DNA of 52,616 nucleotides from contig JALWQB010000168.1 in the NCBI GenBank assembly GCA_026994795.1, forward strand, positions 1 through 52,616, in the 5' to 3' direction. Position numbers and translations under genes: made by a program. Of this stretch, positions 52,589-52,616 are shown one piece after another. The first letter of the stretch is position 1. Each line of letters starts with the position of its first letter. The notes below the pieces were generated by a model, which saw only the letters and a program-made list of their open reading frames with translations, was not told the origin of the DNA and searched no databases. The stretch is from Deltaproteobacteria bacterium (GTDB taxonomy: Bacteria > Desulfobacterota > Dissulfuribacteria > Dissulfuribacterales > Dissulfuribacteraceae).

Positions 52589-52616
52589 ATGAGATAAGCA
52601 TATTGTATTTTGAGAT

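Overview
The window reads as one contiguous chromosomal segment of a flagellated Gram-negative bacterium of moderate GC content. Signs of a Gram-negative envelope are a SurA-type periplasmic chaperone, several exported proteins and an undecaprenyl-phosphate sugar transferase. The mix of sigma-54-type flagellar promoters, a Maf-type flagellin glycosyltransferase, a GH57 enzyme, a two-cluster ferredoxin and a lone CbiA would suit a Nitrospirota- or Desulfobacterota-like organism. That assignment is inference; no rRNA marker is present.

Layout. 1-4956 (+): the end of plsY, a SurA-like isomerase, a short RodZ-like HTH membrane protein, an AT-rich restriction-modification pair, recO and a LOG-family gene. 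5003-5171: a tRNA-Phe gene with its own promoter and terminator. 5242-9389: rpe, a small exported protein on the minus strand, a TIGR01777-type epimerase, cbiA and a ferredoxin. 9550-24080 (-): five very large or exported surface proteins (TIG/IPT, beta-propeller/PKD/cohesin/dockerin, cohesin-only, and a 1776-residue transthyretin-like multidomain protein), with two microproteins in the one long gap. 24114-28893 (-): flgE, flgD and fliK, behind a near-perfect sigma-54 promoter. 29158-31550 (-): REC-GGDEF, REC and galT. 31571-31885: a heptamer-based minisatellite. 31892-36417 (-): rpoZ, dnaJ, moaC, a DksA-like gene and a GH57 gene, apparently one operon. 36604-39660 (+): a sugar-nucleotide epimerase and a WecA/CapD-N fusion. 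39572-43921 (-): a 1449-residue Maf-TPR-glycosyltransferase fusion. 44003-52588 (+): two giant flagellins with hexapeptide-like repeat inserts, two FliS-type chaperones, FliD, a coiled-coil protein in the usual fliT position, and FlaG.

How the parts fit. The right half is a filament-building and filament-modifying locus: flagellins, their chaperones, cap protein, a divergent candidate glycosyltransferase and nearby sugar-nucleotide and lipid-linked-sugar genes. The hook genes lie on the other strand and run straight into the surface-protein cluster, so hook assembly and the extracellular cohesin/dockerin proteins may be co-expressed.

The three most unusual things are the beta-solenoid-like repeat domain in both flagellins, the fusion of two kinds of flagellin glycosyltransferase module in one chain, and the non-cellulosomal cohesin/dockerin/TIG cluster next to the hook genes. 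All functional statements are from sequence reading alone; no database search was run.
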